From NCBI RefSeq assembly GCF_014352855.1, contig NZ_CP060697.1:2128001-2192000 (forward strand): DNA of 64,000 bases, in the 5' to 3' direction. The stretch's first letter is position 1. Every line of letters starts with the position of its first letter. This DNA is from Sphingomonas sabuli (GTDB lineage: Bacteria > Pseudomonadota > Alphaproteobacteria > Sphingomonadales > Sphingomonadaceae). Position numbers and translations under genes: made by a program. The notes under the pieces were generated by a model, which had not been told where the DNA came from, did no database searches, and worked only from the letters and a program-made list of their open reading frames with translations. This document shows positions 28,237 to 39,044 of this stretch, piece by piece.

Positions 28237-28788
28237 TTAAGACGAGGCCTCGCCGTCGATATCGCGCAGGATCCAGCCGCGCTGCGGAATGGTCTCGATA
28301 AACTCCGCCCCGCCCGACGCGCTGCGCAGCTTCTTGCGCAGCTTGGAGATGAACACGTCGATGATCTTGGGCTGCGGCTGGTCGTCGGACCGGCGATAGA
28401 GATGCTTGAGCAGCATCGCCCGGGTGACGACATTGTTGCGCGCGAAGGCGAGCAGTTCGAGCACGCGATATTCCATCTCGGTAATCCCGATGGGATGCCC
28501 GTCGATGCGGATCAGCCGCTGCACCTGGTCGACCGCGAGACGGCCGCCGCACAAGCTTTCGGGCATTTCGCCGCCCGAGGCGCGCAGCGAGGCAACCAGC
28601 TTCGACGCCGCTTCGTCGCTTTCCGCCGCGGACACGCGGTCGGGCGATCCGATCAGCTCCTGCTGGATGTCGGCCAGCGCCTTGTGCGCTTCCTCGAGCA
28701 GGCGCGAGCCTTCCTCATACCGCCGCCGCGAGCGGTCGATCATCGATTCGATTTCGACGAGCCGCGTTGAGAGCGTTTCTTCAGCCAT
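28237..28788 (-). CDS. CtrA-like winged-helix regulator lacking a receiver domain
   Basis: The 183-residue protein has an OmpR/PhoB-type winged-helix domain at about 85-178, closely resembling the DNA-binding half of the cell-cycle regulator CtrA: TEMEYRVLELLAF, LLKHLYRRSDDQPQPKIIDV, FISKLRKKLRSASGG and IETIPQRGWILRD. In place of a phosphoreceiver it has a charged N-terminal region (about 1-50) that looks like a coiled coil. It may bind DNA as an unphosphorylated dimer, or compete at CtrA-type sites; this is inference. AAAGGA precedes the ATG at 28786-28788. It lies 20 bp after bamF. Confidence 0.88.
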   Translation of the reverse strand: MAEETLSTRLVEIESMIDRSRRRYEEGSRLLEEAHKALADIQQELIGSPDRVSAAESDEAASKLVASLRASGGEMPESLCGGRLAVDQVQRLIRIDGHPIGITEMEYRVLELLAFARNNVVTRAMLLKHLYRRSDDQPQPKIIDVFISKLRKKLRSASGGAEFIETIPQRGWILRDIDGEASS

Positions 28789-28808
28789 GGGTATCCTTTG
28801 CGATCGCC

Positions 28809-29213
28809 CTAGGGGACCTGGGCGGAGGCGACTTCGGTGTCGGCTTCGGGCGCGGCGATGATCGCGCGGGTGGTCTGGCCCATGTCGACGACCGTCGTGT
28901 CGGGATCGCCGGCGACCGAGCGAGCGCCAAGCGCGGCGCTTTCGCGGCCGGCTTCTTCAAGCAGGGTGCGTTCCGACGTCGGGCGCGGGGCCGGACCGCC
29001 GAACAGCGCTTCGATCGCCTGCGTCTGCGCGTCCTGCGGCGTGGTCGCGGCGGTGCCCGGAGCGGGCGGGGTCAGCGTATAGTCGGGCGGAATGATCAGC
29101 GGCGCGTTGCGAGCGACGGCGAATTCGTCCGGCGCGGCCTGCCGGCCCTTGAACAGGGTGCAGCCGCCAAGCGCAATCGCCGGGATCAGAAGGATGGTCA
29201 GGCTCTTACGCAT
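28809..29213 (-). CDS. bamF: BamF-type (DUF3035) outer-membrane assembly lipoprotein
   Basis: The 134-residue product starts MRKSLTILLIPAIALGGCTL, a signal with a lipobox Cys at 18. After that comes PDEFAVARNAPLIIPPDYTL, the hallmark of the alphaproteobacterial DUF3035/BamF proteins, which associate with the outer-membrane barrel assembly machine. The remainder is Pro/Ala-rich and probably flexible. It overlaps the lspA end by 8 bp, linking the lipoprotein signal peptidase with a lipoprotein substrate in one unit. Confidence 0.85.
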   Translation of the reverse strand: MRKSLTILLIPAIALGGCTLFKGRQAAPDEFAVARNAPLIIPPDYTLTPPAPGTAATTPQDAQTQAIEALFGGPAPRPTSERTLLEEAGRESAALGARSVAGDPDTTVVDMGQTTRAIIAAPEADTEVASAQVP

Positions 29214-29706
29214 TGGTCACGGACTCCTCAGGATTTTCGCTCCGCAGGATGAAAGCGCGGAGCACCAATATCACGACCCCGATGCTAATAGCAGCATCGG
29301 CGACATTGAAGACCAAAAAGGGGCGGAATTCCCCGAAGTGAAGGTCGGCGAAATCGACCACATAGCCATGGCGGATGCGGTCGAGGATGTTGCCCACCGC
29401 GCCGCCCAGGATCATGCCCAGCGCGGCCTGGTCCCAACGTGCCTTTTCCCGGCCCATCCACACCCCGACGGCGACGGCGATGGCGCTGGTCACGGCGATC
29501 AGCATCCACCGGCCGGTTTCCGTGGTGGCGTTGAACAGGCCCAGCGAAATGCCGTTATTTTCGGTCCACGTCAGGTTGAAGAAGGGCAACAGCACGATCT
29601 GCCCGACACGTTCCAGCGTCAGCGGACCGGCGACGATCCACTTGGTCAGCTGGTCGGCGATGAACACGGCCAGCGCGACGGCAAGGCCAAGTCGTCGGGA
29701 TTTCAC
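29206..29706 (-). CDS. lspA: lipoprotein signal peptidase (signal peptidase II)
   Basis: This inner-membrane aspartyl protease cleaves the signal peptides of lipoproteins. The 166-residue protein has four hydrophobic helices and the conserved boxes ADQLTKW, FNLTWTENNG, GGAVGNILDRIRHGYVVDF and FNVADAAISIGV, with catalytic aspartates in the last two. ileS lies 153 bp upstream on the same strand; lspA and ileS neighbour each other in many bacteria. Confidence 0.96.
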   Translation of the reverse strand: MKSRRLGLAVALAVFIADQLTKWIVAGPLTLERVGQIVLLPFFNLTWTENNGISLGLFNATTETGRWMLIAVTSAIAVAVGVWMGREKARWDQAALGMILGGAVGNILDRIRHGYVVDFADLHFGEFRPFLVFNVADAAISIGVVILVLRAFILRSENPEESVTNA

Positions 29707-29720
29707 GCGGCGATTCCCCC

Positions 29721-29738
29721 AAAAGTCGCAAAAGTCGC
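29721..29738 (+). repeat. tandem 9-mer upstream of lspA
   Basis: AAAAGTCGC occurs twice without a gap (29721-29729 and 29730-29738), 15 bases upstream of the lspA start codon on the other strand. It may be chance, or part of the lspA control region. Confidence 0.4.
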
Positions 29739-29859
29739 ACTCATATACGCGCGCGGGCCGGTGGCGGCGCGGCCGCCGGCCGGGCAGCGCAGGTCGTTGG
29801 CGGGGCAGCGATCGGTCACAGTTTCCCCAACCACATCGCGCGCCCTGTAGGACAGCAAA

Positions 29860-32781
29860 TTATCCGCCATTGAGCACCGTGTCGCACCGGTCGCACAGCG
29901 CGCCATCCTCCACGACTTCGGGAAGGTAGCGCCAGCAGCGGCCGCATTTTTCGAACGCGGTCTGTGCAATCGCCAAAGTGTCGCCGCGATGAACCGCCGA
30001 CGTGATGAACAGTTCGGCCAGCAGGTCCGGGGTGGCGGGCAGGTCGGGCAGGGTGACTTCGGCTTCGAGGCTCGACCGCACGACCTTGTCGCGGCGCAGC
30101 GGCTCGATCGCCTCGGTCACCTGTTCGCGCACGCGCCGCAGGGCGGACCAGCGGTCTTCCAGCGCGAGGTCGCGCCAGGCGTCGGGCAAGGGCGCGATGT
30201 CGACTAAATGGATGCTGTCCCGATCCGGCCAGCGGGTCTGCCACACTTCCTCGGCGGTGAAGACCAGCACCGGCGCGGCATAGGCCAGCAGCCGGTTGAA
30301 CATGATGTCGAGCACGGTCCGGTACGCCTGCCGCTTGGGGTCGCCGGGCGCGTCGCAATAGAGGCTGTCCTTGCGGATATCGAAGAAAAAGGCGCTCAGA
30401 TCCTCGTTGCAGAAATCGGTCAGCGCGCGGGTGTAATCGTTGAAATCGAAATTGCCGATGTCAGCCATCAGCCGCTCGTCGAGCGCTTTCAGCCGGGACA
30501 GCATGTAGCGCTCGAGCTCCGGCATGTCCTCCGGCTTGCGCAGCTCGGCGGCCTCGTCGTACCCGTCCAATGCGCCGAGCAGGTAGCGGAAGGTGTTCCT
30601 GAGCTTGCGATACTGGTCGGCGACGCCCTTCAGGATCTCATCGCCGATGCGATGGTCCTCGGTGAAATCGACCGACAGCGCCCACAGCCGGATGATGTCC
30701 GCGCCATAGGTTTCCATCACCTTGTTCGGGTCGACCGTGTTGCCGAGCGACTTCGACATCTTCTTGCCGGCCGAATCCATGGTGAAGCCATGGGTCAGCA
30801 CGGCGTCGTAAGGCGCGCGGCCGCGGGTGCCGCAGCTTTCCAGCAGCGACGACTGGAACCAGCCGCGGTGCTGGTCAGAGCCTTCGAGGTAAAGGTCGGC
30901 GGGCCAGCGCTGGTCGGGCCAGCGATCGCCGAGCAGGGTGAAGACGTGGGTACAGCCGCTGTCGAACCATACGTCGAGGATGTCGGTGACCATCTCGTAA
31001 TCGTCGGGGTTGCGGTTGCCGAGAAAGGCGGCGGCATTGTCCGGCGACCAGGCGTCGACGCCGCCCGTGGCGATGGCCTCGACGATGCGGGCATTGACCT
31101 CCGCATCGACCAGCGGCTGGCCGCTCTTGCGGTCGACGAACAGGGCGATGGGCACGCCCCAGGCGCGCTGGCGGCTGATCACCCAGTCGGGGCGGCCTTC
31201 GACCATCGAGCCGATGCGGTTGCGGCCTTTTTCGGGGACGAAGCGGGTGTCGGCGATGGCGCGCATGGCCAGTTGGCGCAGGGTCGGGGTCGCGCCCTCG
31301 AAGGCGCCGCCTTCATTCTCCCAGCGGCGCTCGGCAAAGGTCTCGCAATGATCGGCGGCGAGCGGCCGGTCCATGCCGATGAACCATTGCGGGGTGCAGC
31401 GGTAGATGACCTTGGCCTTGGAGCGCCACGAATGCGGGTAGCTGTGTCTGAAGTCGGCGGACGCGGCGAGCAGCGCGCCGGCTTCGCGCAGGTCGGTGCA
31501 GATCGGGCCGTCGGGCGCGTTGAATTTGGCGTTGATGACGCTGCCTTGGCCACCCAGCCACGGCCAGTCGGCGCGATATTTGCCGTCGCCCTCGACCGCG
31601 AATTGCGGGCCGATGCCATTCGCCTGACACAGCTCGAAATCGTCCTCGCCATGGTCCGGCGCCATGTGGACGAGGCCGGTGCCCTGGTCGGTGGTAACGA
31701 AGTCGCCGGGCAGGAACGGACGCGGCTTGGCAAAGAAGCCGCCGAGGTGGTGCATCGGGTGGCGGGCGACGGTGCCCGCGAGGTCGGAGCCTGTTCCTTC
31801 CCACACCTCGTCTAGGATGACCGTACCTTGCGCCTCACGTGAAATGCGAGCGGCAAAGTCATCCGCCAACTCTTGGCCGATCAGATACGTGCCCGTTAGG
31901 TTTTCAGCAGGGGACGACGTAACCTTGAAGTCGCTCGAAGCTTCGACGAAGCCTGCTGTAACGCTCACCCGGTACAGCACGTATTCGACGTCTGGCCCGT
32001 AGGCGATCGCCTGGTTAACCGGGATCGTCCACGGCGTGGTCGTCCAGATCACCGCATGCGCGCCAACCAGCTCGGGGATCGGGCTCTCGACGATCTCGAA
32101 CGCGACATCGATCTGGGTCGAGACGATGTCTTCATATTCGATCTCGGCTTCGGCCAGCGCGGTCTTTTCGACCGGGCTCCACATCACCGGCTTGGCGCCG
32201 CGGTAGAGCTGGCCGGACTCGGCGAACTTGAACAACTCGGAGACGATCGTCGCCTCGCTGTCATACTGCATCGTCAGATAGGGATTGTCCCAATCGCCGC
32301 CGACGCCAAGGCGCTTGAGCTGTTCGCGCTGCACGTCGACCCAATGCTGGGCATAGTCCCGGCACTCGGCGCGGAATTCGGCGACCGGCACCTCGTCCTT
32401 GTTGAGCTTCTTCTTGCGGTACTGCTCCTCGACCTTCCATTCGATCGGCAGGCCGTGGCAGTCCCAGCCGGGGACGTAAGGCGCGTCCTTGCCCAGCAGG
32501 GTCTGGGTGCGGACGACCATGTCCTTCAAGGTCTTGTTGAGCGCGTGGCCGATGTGGATGTCGCCGTTGGCATAAGGCGGGCCGTCGTGGAGGATGAACT
32601 GTTCGCGGCCGGAGCGGCTGAGGCGCAGCTGGCCGTACAGATCCTGTTCCTGCCAACGGGCAAGGATCGCCGGTTCCTTCTGCGGCAAGCCGGCTTTCAT
32701 CGGAAAGTCGGTCCTGGGAAGGAAGACGGTCGGCCGGTAGTCGGGCTTCGAGCCCTCGTCAGCTTTTGGCGCGTCGGACAT
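29860..32781 (-). CDS. ileS: isoleucyl-tRNA synthetase
   Basis: This class I synthetase charges tRNA-Ile and edits mischarged valine. The 973-residue protein has the HIGH motif in YANGDIHIGHALNK, the CP1 editing domain with TTTPWTIPVNQAIAYGP and GTGLVHMAPDHGEDDF, the KMSKS motif in KKMSKSLGNTVDPNK, and a C-terminal zinc finger with CGRCW and CDRC. Domain order and length fit the bacterial enzyme. The stop is TAA. A 153-bp gap separates it from lspA downstream. Confidence 0.97.
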   Translation of the reverse strand: MSDAPKADEGSKPDYRPTVFLPRTDFPMKAGLPQKEPAILARWQEQDLYGQLRLSRSGREQFILHDGPPYANGDIHIGHALNKTLKDMVVRTQTLLGKDAPYVPGWDCHGLPIEWKVEEQYRKKKLNKDEVPVAEFRAECRDYAQHWVDVQREQLKRLGVGGDWDNPYLTMQYDSEATIVSELFKFAESGQLYRGAKPVMWSPVEKTALAEAEIEYEDIVSTQIDVAFEIVESPIPELVGAHAVIWTTTPWTIPVNQAIAYGPDVEYVLYRVSVTAGFVEASSDFKVTSSPAENLTGTYLIGQELADDFAARISREAQGTVILDEVWEGTGSDLAGTVARHPMHHLGGFFAKPRPFLPGDFVTTDQGTGLVHMAPDHGEDDFELCQANGIGPQFAVEGDGKYRADWPWLGGQGSVINAKFNAPDGPICTDLREAGALLAASADFRHSYPHSWRSKAKVIYRCTPQWFIGMDRPLAADHCETFAERRWENEGGAFEGATPTLRQLAMRAIADTRFVPEKGRNRIGSMVEGRPDWVISRQRAWGVPIALFVDRKSGQPLVDAEVNARIVEAIATGGVDAWSPDNAAAFLGNRNPDDYEMVTDILDVWFDSGCTHVFTLLGDRWPDQRWPADLYLEGSDQHRGWFQSSLLESCGTRGRAPYDAVLTHGFTMDSAGKKMSKSLGNTVDPNKVMETYGADIIRLWALSVDFTEDHRIGDEILKGVADQYRKLRNTFRYLLGALDGYDEAAELRKPEDMPELERYMLSRLKALDERLMADIGNFDFNDYTRALTDFCNEDLSAFFFDIRKDSLYCDAPGDPKRQAYRTVLDIMFNRLLAYAAPVLVFTAEEVWQTRWPDRDSIHLVDIAPLPDAWRDLALEDRWSALRRVREQVTEAIEPLRRDKVVRSSLEAEVTLPDLPATPDLLAELFITSAVHRGDTLAIAQTAFEKCGRCWRYLPEVVEDGALCDRCDTVLNGG

Positions 32782-32832
32782 TCGCGCGCGGCTCTAGCGG
32801 GCGGTTGCGGGAATGCAAATGGCGCGCTTGCG

Positions 32833-34994
<2,162 letters not shown>

Positions 34995-34998
<4 letters not shown>

Positions 34999-36413
34999 GC
35001 GGTGGCGAATCCCTTGCGCGTCATCTTGCCCCAGCCCTGTTTCTTGCGAAGAAATTGCCACCAGCCGCGCAGCCGCCACAAGTTGGCCAGCTGGCGGAAG
35101 CCGAAATTCTCGGCCACCGCGACGACGGTCAGAACGGTGAGGTCGCGGGCGCGCGGGAAACGGCGCAGCTCGATTTCCTCGAGGATCAGGGTGGCGACGC
35201 TGACGAAGATGCCGAGCGTGAAGGTCACCGCGAGGAAGGCGAGCAGATAATCGACCGACAGGATGCCGAGCGCCCACAGGCCCGGCACCAGTATATAGCC
35301 CAGCCCTTCGACCAGCGGGCCGAGCACGTCGACCAGCAGGATGTTGCCGAAGCCGACGAAACCGACGCGGCCGTAGCGCGGGTTGAACAGCATGCCCTTG
35401 TGCCGGGAAAAGGTTTCCAGCGATCCGCGCTGCCACCGCGCGCGCTGGCGGCCGAGAATGGTGAGATCTTCCGGGACCTCGGTCCAGCACACCGGCTCGG
35501 GGATGAAGTGGACTCGATAGTCCTCCTTCCGGTCGCGCATCAGCCGATGCAGCTTGACCACCAGTTCCATGTCCTCGCCGACGGTGCCGTGCGAATAGCC
35601 GCCGACGTCGATCACCGCCCGACGCTGGAACAGGCCGAAGGCGCCGGAGATGACGGTCAGGGTGCGCATCGTGCTGAGCGCCAGCCGGGCCATCAGGAAG
35701 GCGCGCAGATATTCCATGATCTGGATCAGCGCGAGCCAGTTGGTCGGCAGGCGCACGTCGGACACGCGCCCGGCGGCGATGCGCGAACCGTTGGCGATCC
35801 GCACCGTCCCGCCGACCGCGATCGTTCGCACCGGGTCCTCGACGAACGGGCGGACGGCGCGCAGCAGGGCTTCCGGTTCGAGCAGGCTGTCGGCGTCGAT
35901 CGAACAGAAGATCGGCATGCGCGCGACATTAATGCCGGCGTTGAGGGCATCCGACTTGCCGCCGTTTTCCTTGTCGATGACCAGCAACCGCGGCAGTTTG
36001 GGCGAGGCGTAGAGGCCGCGGATCGGCGCGTGCCGGACGCGCTCGTCATGATAGCGTTCGACCTTTTCCAGCCCGAAATGTTCGACCACCGTGTCCAGCG
36101 TGCGGTCGCCCGACCCGTCGTTGATGACGATCACTTCGAAGTCGGGATAGTGCAGCGCCAGCAGCGAATTGACGCTTTCGACGATGGTGACTTCCTCATT
36201 GTAGGCCGGGGCGAGGACGGCGATCGGCGGCGCTTCCTCCGCATAACGGCGCCACAGGATCGAGGCACGCGCGATCGGCGGCCGGGTGCCCAGCGCGACG
36301 GCGGCATAGACCAGCTGGACGATATAGAAGCCGGCCTGGAGCAGCCCGGTGACGATGACCAGGATGGCGATCCCTTCCGCCAGTTCGCGGACCCAGTCCT
36401 GCCAGACGATCAA
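34995..36413 (-). CDS. family 2 membrane glycosyltransferase (processive type)
   Basis: The 472-residue protein resembles the PgaC/cellulose-synthase-like polymerases. It has an N-terminal membrane segment, then the GT2 core with [47 protein letters not shown], the DxD in [24 protein letters not shown] and QRARWQRGS, and two or three C-terminal membrane helices. Such enzymes extend a polysaccharide while passing it through the inner membrane. The start is probably the TTG at 36411-36413, which overlaps the HEAT gene stop as TTGA; no ATG fits. It overlaps the kinase gene by 4 bp. No PilZ domain is seen. Confidence 0.92.
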
Positions 36414-37438
36414 TGCAGGTTCCGCTCGGCCAGAATCTTGGTCGCCGCCGTCCGCCCGGGTTCGCTGTCCGACGCGGCGACGTCGCGCAGGATCGCCTCG
36501 CCGGCCGGACCGAACAGGGTCAGCGCCTCGGCCGAGCGGAAGCGGACCCACCATTCGCTGTCGCCGAGCCGCCGGCGCAGGTTGGGCGCCAGCCCGGTAA
36601 GGCCGATCCGCCCGGCCGCTCGGGCGGCCGCGCCGCGCACTTCCCAATGCGGGTTTTCCAGCGCTCGGCGAATGGCCGGCTCCGCCGCCGGATGACCGAA
36701 GGCGCCGAGCGCACGCAGGTAGCGGGTCAGGTGGCGGGGATTGTCTTCTTCCCCGACCAAACTGACGATCAGCGGGACGAGCGTGTAGTCGGCGGACGCG
36801 GAGAGGGATTCGATGATCGCCGCCTTGGCGCCCGCGGGAATGGCGGGATCGACCAGCAACGCCTTCAATTCTTCCGGCCGCCGTTCCGCCACGTCGCGGA
36901 ACAGCGACGCGGCGAGCAGCGAATTTTCGGTGCTGCCGATGCCCAGCTTGTAGACCAGTTCCGATGCCGGCGGCGTCTGGCCGGTCGCGGCGAGCGACAA
37001 TGCGGCGGCGATGCGCACGCTGCTGTTGCGGTCCTGGAGCGCCGCGCGCAGCCGCGCGATGCTCTTGTCGTCGGCGAATTGCGCCAGCGCCTCGGCCGCG
37101 GCCAGGCGGACTCGCGGCGACCCGCTGTCCAGCTGGTGGCGCAGGCGTTCGGGCACGCCCATCGCGGTCGCTGCGGCGACCAGCCGGTCGCGTTCTGCTC
37201 CGCGCACCAGTTCGATCAGCTCGACGGCAAGCGTCGTCAGCAGCTTGCGATTGAAGTCAGGCGCGGGACCGCCGGCATCGTCGCCCAGCAGCAGGGGCAC
37301 AAGCCGGTCGCGCTCCGCCAGCCGCCGCCGGGTGAGGCCGGCGGTAATCAGCCGGGCGATGAGCAGCAGGACCATGATGCCCAGCGACACGCCGGCCATC
37401 GCCAGCGACACCAGCCACAGGGTCTCGAGACTGGTCAA
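36410..37438 (-). CDS. membrane-anchored HEAT-repeat protein
   Basis: The 342-residue protein starts with one hydrophobic helix (about 8-30), so it is probably anchored in the inner membrane with a long soluble part. The rest is built of HEAT-like helical pairs with recurring patterns such as PRVRLAAAEALAQF, SSVRIAAALSLAATG, LGAFGHPAAEPAIRRALENP, WEVRGAAARAAGRIG and WWVRFRSAEALTLFG. It is likely a scaffold joining the glycosyltransferase and the outer-membrane barrel. The start is the TTG at 37436-37438, overlapping the stop of the preceding gene as TTGA. A frame upstream of this TTG lies inside the barrel gene and is not used. Confidence 0.88.
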   Translation of the reverse strand: MTSLETLWLVSLAMAGVSLGIMVLLLIARLITAGLTRRRLAERDRLVPLLLGDDAGGPAPDFNRKLLTTLAVELIELVRGAERDRLVAAATAMGVPERLRHQLDSGSPRVRLAAAEALAQFADDKSIARLRAALQDRNSSVRIAAALSLAATGQTPPASELVYKLGIGSTENSLLAASLFRDVAERRPEELKALLVDPAIPAGAKAAIIESLSASADYTLVPLIVSLVGEEDNPRHLTRYLRALGAFGHPAAEPAIRRALENPHWEVRGAAARAAGRIGLTGLAPNLRRRLGDSEWWVRFRSAEALTLFGPAGEAILRDVAASDSEPGRTAATKILAERNLH

Positions 37439-38535
37439 AAACGCAGGCCCAGGCCCGTCGCGACCTCCAGCCGGTCGGCGCTGCCCTGACGGTCCTCCCG
37501 GTTGACGGACAGGCGCAGGTTGACCCGGTCGGTCACGTCGAAGGCCGCGCCGCCGAACACCGCAAAGGTGTCGACGACCACGCCTTCGGTGACGTCGGGT
37601 GCGTCGGATAGGCCACCGAACAGGCGCAGCCGCGGCGCGGCCATCACGTCGGCGCGCGCCAGCCAGCCGGTGCGCCACTGGCCGCCTTCGACCACGTTGA
37701 TCATCCGCGCGGTCAGCCAGTGGCCGCCGGGCAGATATTGTTCGAGGCCGGGGCTGATCATGTCGACATTGCCGGTGGGATAGCGCGAATGGCGCGCCTC
37801 GATCGTCGCCACCGTGGCCGACGGTCCCTGCGACAGCTTGAACGCGCCGCCGCCGCCAACCTGCCAGCGCGGGCGGAAGTCGGCGTCGGGGGTGCCCCCG
37901 GCGTACAGCCACAGCGTTGCCTGGTCGCCGACGCGCTGTTCGACGCGCACTTCGCCATAAGTGTCATCGCGTCCGAAACGGTGCGACTGTTCCAGCCCGA
38001 TGCCGATCCGCGTCGCCGGACTGGCCCAGCCGGCGATCCGCAGCGCGAAATCCTGCCAATCGCTGGCCCCATCGAGGTCGCTGTAGCTGGCGTCGAAATC
38101 GGCCTGCCAGCGGTAAGCAGGCACGGTGGCGGCCTCGCCGGACAGGTGCGTGCGCAGCGCGGCGGCGTCGCTGTTCGACGGGCCGACCGGCGCCAGTTCG
38201 GCCAGCGCCGCGGTGCGGTCGCCGCGCCGGTCGTAAAGGCGGGCAAGCGCAATCCGGGCATCGTCATAGCCGGGTGCGATGGCCAGCGCCGCGCGCAACG
38301 CGCGCTCGGCGTCGTCGAGCCGGTCGGCGGCCAGCAATGCGAGGCCGTATTGCAGCTGCGCATCGGCGTTGGCCGGCTCCGCCGAGGCGGCCTGGCCGAG
38401 GAGGTCGACGGCTTCGGCGGTGCGCCCGGCAAGCCGCGCCTCGACCCCGCGATCGTAGGCGCCGGGGGCTTCGGCGACGGCGGCAGCGGGCAGGGCAAAA
38501 GCGGCCAGCGCTGCAAGCAGCCGGAAGGTTGTCAT
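37435..38535 (-). CDS. TPR plus YaiO-type outer-membrane beta-barrel protein
   Basis: The 366-residue product has a signal peptide (MTTFRLLAALAAFALPAAAVAE up to about residue 22, broken here by cleavage after AVA). Three TPR-like helical pairs follow (about 25-125, with ANADAQLQYGLALLAADRLDDAE). A predicted beta-barrel (about 140-366) of alternating strands such as ADFDASYSDLD, TRIGIGLEQSHRFG and TLWLYAGGTPDADF ends in LGLRF, with a terminal Phe typical of outer-membrane barrels. In E. coli, yaiO lies with a glycosyltransferase and a polysaccharide deacetylase gene. Here it probably forms the exit pore for the glycan. ATGA overlap with the response regulator gene. Confidence 0.88.
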   Translation of the reverse strand: MTTFRLLAALAAFALPAAAVAEAPGAYDRGVEARLAGRTAEAVDLLGQAASAEPANADAQLQYGLALLAADRLDDAERALRAALAIAPGYDDARIALARLYDRRGDRTAALAELAPVGPSNSDAAALRTHLSGEAATVPAYRWQADFDASYSDLDGASDWQDFALRIAGWASPATRIGIGLEQSHRFGRDDTYGEVRVEQRVGDQATLWLYAGGTPDADFRPRWQVGGGGAFKLSQGPSATVATIEARHSRYPTGNVDMISPGLEQYLPGGHWLTARMINVVEGGQWRTGWLARADVMAAPRLRLFGGLSDAPDVTEGVVVDTFAVFGGAAFDVTDRVNLRLSVNREDRQGSADRLEVATGLGLRF

Positions 38536-38906
38536 TCGGCCTGTTCCAGCAGGCGGGTGAGGCGGGCGACCAGTTCTTCGGGGCTGAACGGCTTGACCAT
38601 GTAATCGCTGGCGCCGAGCGCGAGCGCGCCGACCACGTCCGCTTCCTGCTTGCGGGCGCTGAGCATCATCACCGGGATGTCGCGCGTGTCGGCATTTTCC
38701 TGCAGCCGGCGGAGCAGCTGCATCCCGTCCATCACCGGCATCATCGAATCGAGCACGATCGCGTCGGGGCGCCGCGCCTCGATCCGCGCCAGCGCGTCGC
38801 CGCCGTCGCTGGCGACATCAACATCGTAGCCGCGCGACGTCAGCCGGAAGCGGACGATATCGACCAGCAGGGCGTCGTCATCGCACACTAGGACTGTCTT
38901 GGTCAC
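38532..38906 (-). CDS. single-domain response regulator
   Basis: The 124-residue protein is a receiver domain alone, with the acidic pair D9/D10, phosphoacceptor D53 in AIVLDSMMPVMDG, the Ser/Thr position in MMLSARK and the Lys in YMVKPFSPEEL. It lacks an output domain, so it should act by binding a partner or relaying phosphate. I choose the GTG at 38904-38906, with GGGGA five bases upstream, over a TTG at 38919-38921. It is first in the five-gene unit and overlaps the barrel gene by 4 bp. Confidence 0.93.
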   Translation of the reverse strand: MTKTVLVCDDDALLVDIVRFRLTSRGYDVDVASDGGDALARIEARRPDAIVLDSMMPVMDGMQLLRRLQENADTRDIPVMMLSARKQEADVVGALALGASDYMVKPFSPEELVARLTRLLEQAE

Positions 38907-38979
38907 CGGATCCCCACGCAAGCACCGCGCCGCCCAGCCGACTTAGGCGGGCCAAGCCGCGCCCTCAAGTAACTTCGGA

Positions 38980-38996
38980 TAGGGAGAAAGTCCGTG
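38980..38996 (+). promoter_or_regulatory. candidate binding site for the LOV-HTH regulator
   Basis: TAGGGAGAAAGTCCGTG lies in the 138-bp gap between the divergent response-regulator operon and the LOV-HTH gene. From memory, the EL222 target used in the literature has TAGGTAG and AGTCCATG separated by five bases; here TAGGGAG and AGTCCGTG are separated by two. The GTCC is also half of an inverted repeat, GTCC-N5-GGAC (38990-39002). The resemblance suggests autoregulation or control of both units, but the spacing differs. Confidence 0.35.
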
Positions 38997-39044
38997 TTGG
39001 ACAGGCATCTCGCACTTCTCGCGCGGAGCGATTAGGTTGGCCCG

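Noticed and set aside
36414..36647. N-terminal extension of the glycosyltransferase frame
   Set aside because: The frame stays open upstream of the TTG at 36413, but it lies inside the HEAT gene, is Arg/Gly/Pro-rich and lacks family similarity.
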